Of a DNA stretch of 5,160 nucleotides, positions 5,000 to 5,160 are shown one piece after another (the first letter of the stretch is position 1; every line of letters starts with the position of its first letter). Origin of the DNA: Actinomycetes bacterium. GTDB taxonomy: Bacteria > Actinomycetota > Actinomycetes > Mycobacteriales > Mycobacteriaceae. Made by a program: the position numbers and the translations under genes. The DNA lies in assembly GCA_023388385.1 (NCBI GenBank), contig JAEWGK010000216.1, positions 1-5,160 on the forward strand, written 5' to 3'. The notes beneath the pieces were generated by a model. The model made no database searches. It worked only from the letters and a program-made list of their open reading frames with translations, and was not told the DNA's origin.

Positions 5000-5023
5000 T
5001 CCGCGGCACTGGTCCACTGCGCC

Positions 5024-5041
5024 GCCGGCCCCCGGGCCGGC
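5024..5041. repeat. GC-only inverted repeat after rpmF
   Basis: GCCGGCCC at 5024-5031 is complementary to GGGCCGGC at 5034-5041, with more GCCGGC-type palindromes up to 5054. It lies just before the main hairpin and may fold with it or slow the polymerase. It could also be chance in a stretch made only of G and C. Confidence 0.4.
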
Positions 5042-5054
5042 CGCCGGCGGCCGG

Positions 5055-5092
5055 AGGGGCGCCGCATCACCACCGCGTGATGCGGCGCCCCT
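5055..5092 (+). terminator. Perfect 16-bp hairpin, terminator of rpmE2-rpmF
   Basis: The arm 5055-5070 is fully complementary to 5077-5092, leaving a 6-nt loop CACCGC. The hairpin starts 55 nt after the rpmF stop. There is only a TT after the stem, no T tract, which is usual for actinobacterial terminators. The symmetrical stem would also stop transcription coming from the right. Confidence 0.8.
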
Positions 5093-5160
5093 TCGCCGAT
5101 CCCGGGGCCGGGGGAGGGGCGGCGGGGGTCGTCGTCACGCGCGTGCGCGCGGTCCCACGC
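5093..5160. other. Right edge, no gene called
   Basis: The last 68 bp are very GC-rich. Minus-strand frames are open to the window edge, one of them ending in a TGA at 5067-5069 inside the hairpin, so the end of a convergent gene is possible. The visible 30 codons show no recognisable motif and no ribosome binding site, so nothing is called. Confidence 0.3.

Noticed and set aside
5067..5159. C-terminal end of a minus-strand gene entering from the right edge
   Set aside because: The frame gives only 30 Pro/Ala/Thr/Arg-rich codons ending within a terminator hairpin and no recognisable motif; not enough to call.

Overview
The window is very GC-rich, almost every codon ends in G or C, and its gene set and protein sequences look like a high-GC actinobacterium, most probably Corynebacterium or a close relative. 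The main reasons are a PurK/PurE pair beside a TIGR03089-type protein, and a cluster of cysteine-poor ribosomal proteins in the order rpmB-rpmG-rpsN-rpsR facing rpmE2-rpmF. The genus is an inference from family knowledge; no search was run.

Left part (1-1069, + strand): the 3' part of purK, then complete purE. Together they carry out the two-step carboxylation of AIR in purine synthesis. Middle (1111-2851, - strand): a TIGR03089 family protein, related to the N-terminal part of AMP-binding enzymes, and upstream of it an AEC-type membrane transporter. Both start with GTG. The first seems to have a near-leaderless promoter preceded by a 15-bp direct repeat; the second has a strong Shine-Dalgarno site. 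A 17-bp-stem hairpin at 2931-2977 separates them from the ribosomal protein operon.

Right part (3061-4999): four tightly packed ribosomal protein genes on the - strand (L28, L33, S14, S18) and, divergently, L31 type B and L32 on the + strand. L32 (4826-4999) is a short gene, only 57 codons. All six proteins lack the paired-cysteine zinc ribbon, so this is a complete zinc-independent set. The + operon ends at a perfect 16-bp hairpin (5055-5092).

The 498-bp gene-free stretch between the two ribosomal operons (4037-4534) is the most interesting part. A perfect 10-bp inverted repeat (GGCGATTAGG) lies exactly 20 bp upstream of a TANNNT -10 hexamer on each strand, giving what looks like a mirror-image divergent promoter pair. 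The predicted rpmE2 transcript then has a structured leader of about 220 nt with a 9-bp long-range stem and a two-part hairpin, a candidate ribosomal protein leader RNA. The rpmB leader holds a smaller hairpin and a short direct repeat. No mobile element, CRISPR array, tRNA or rRNA was seen.
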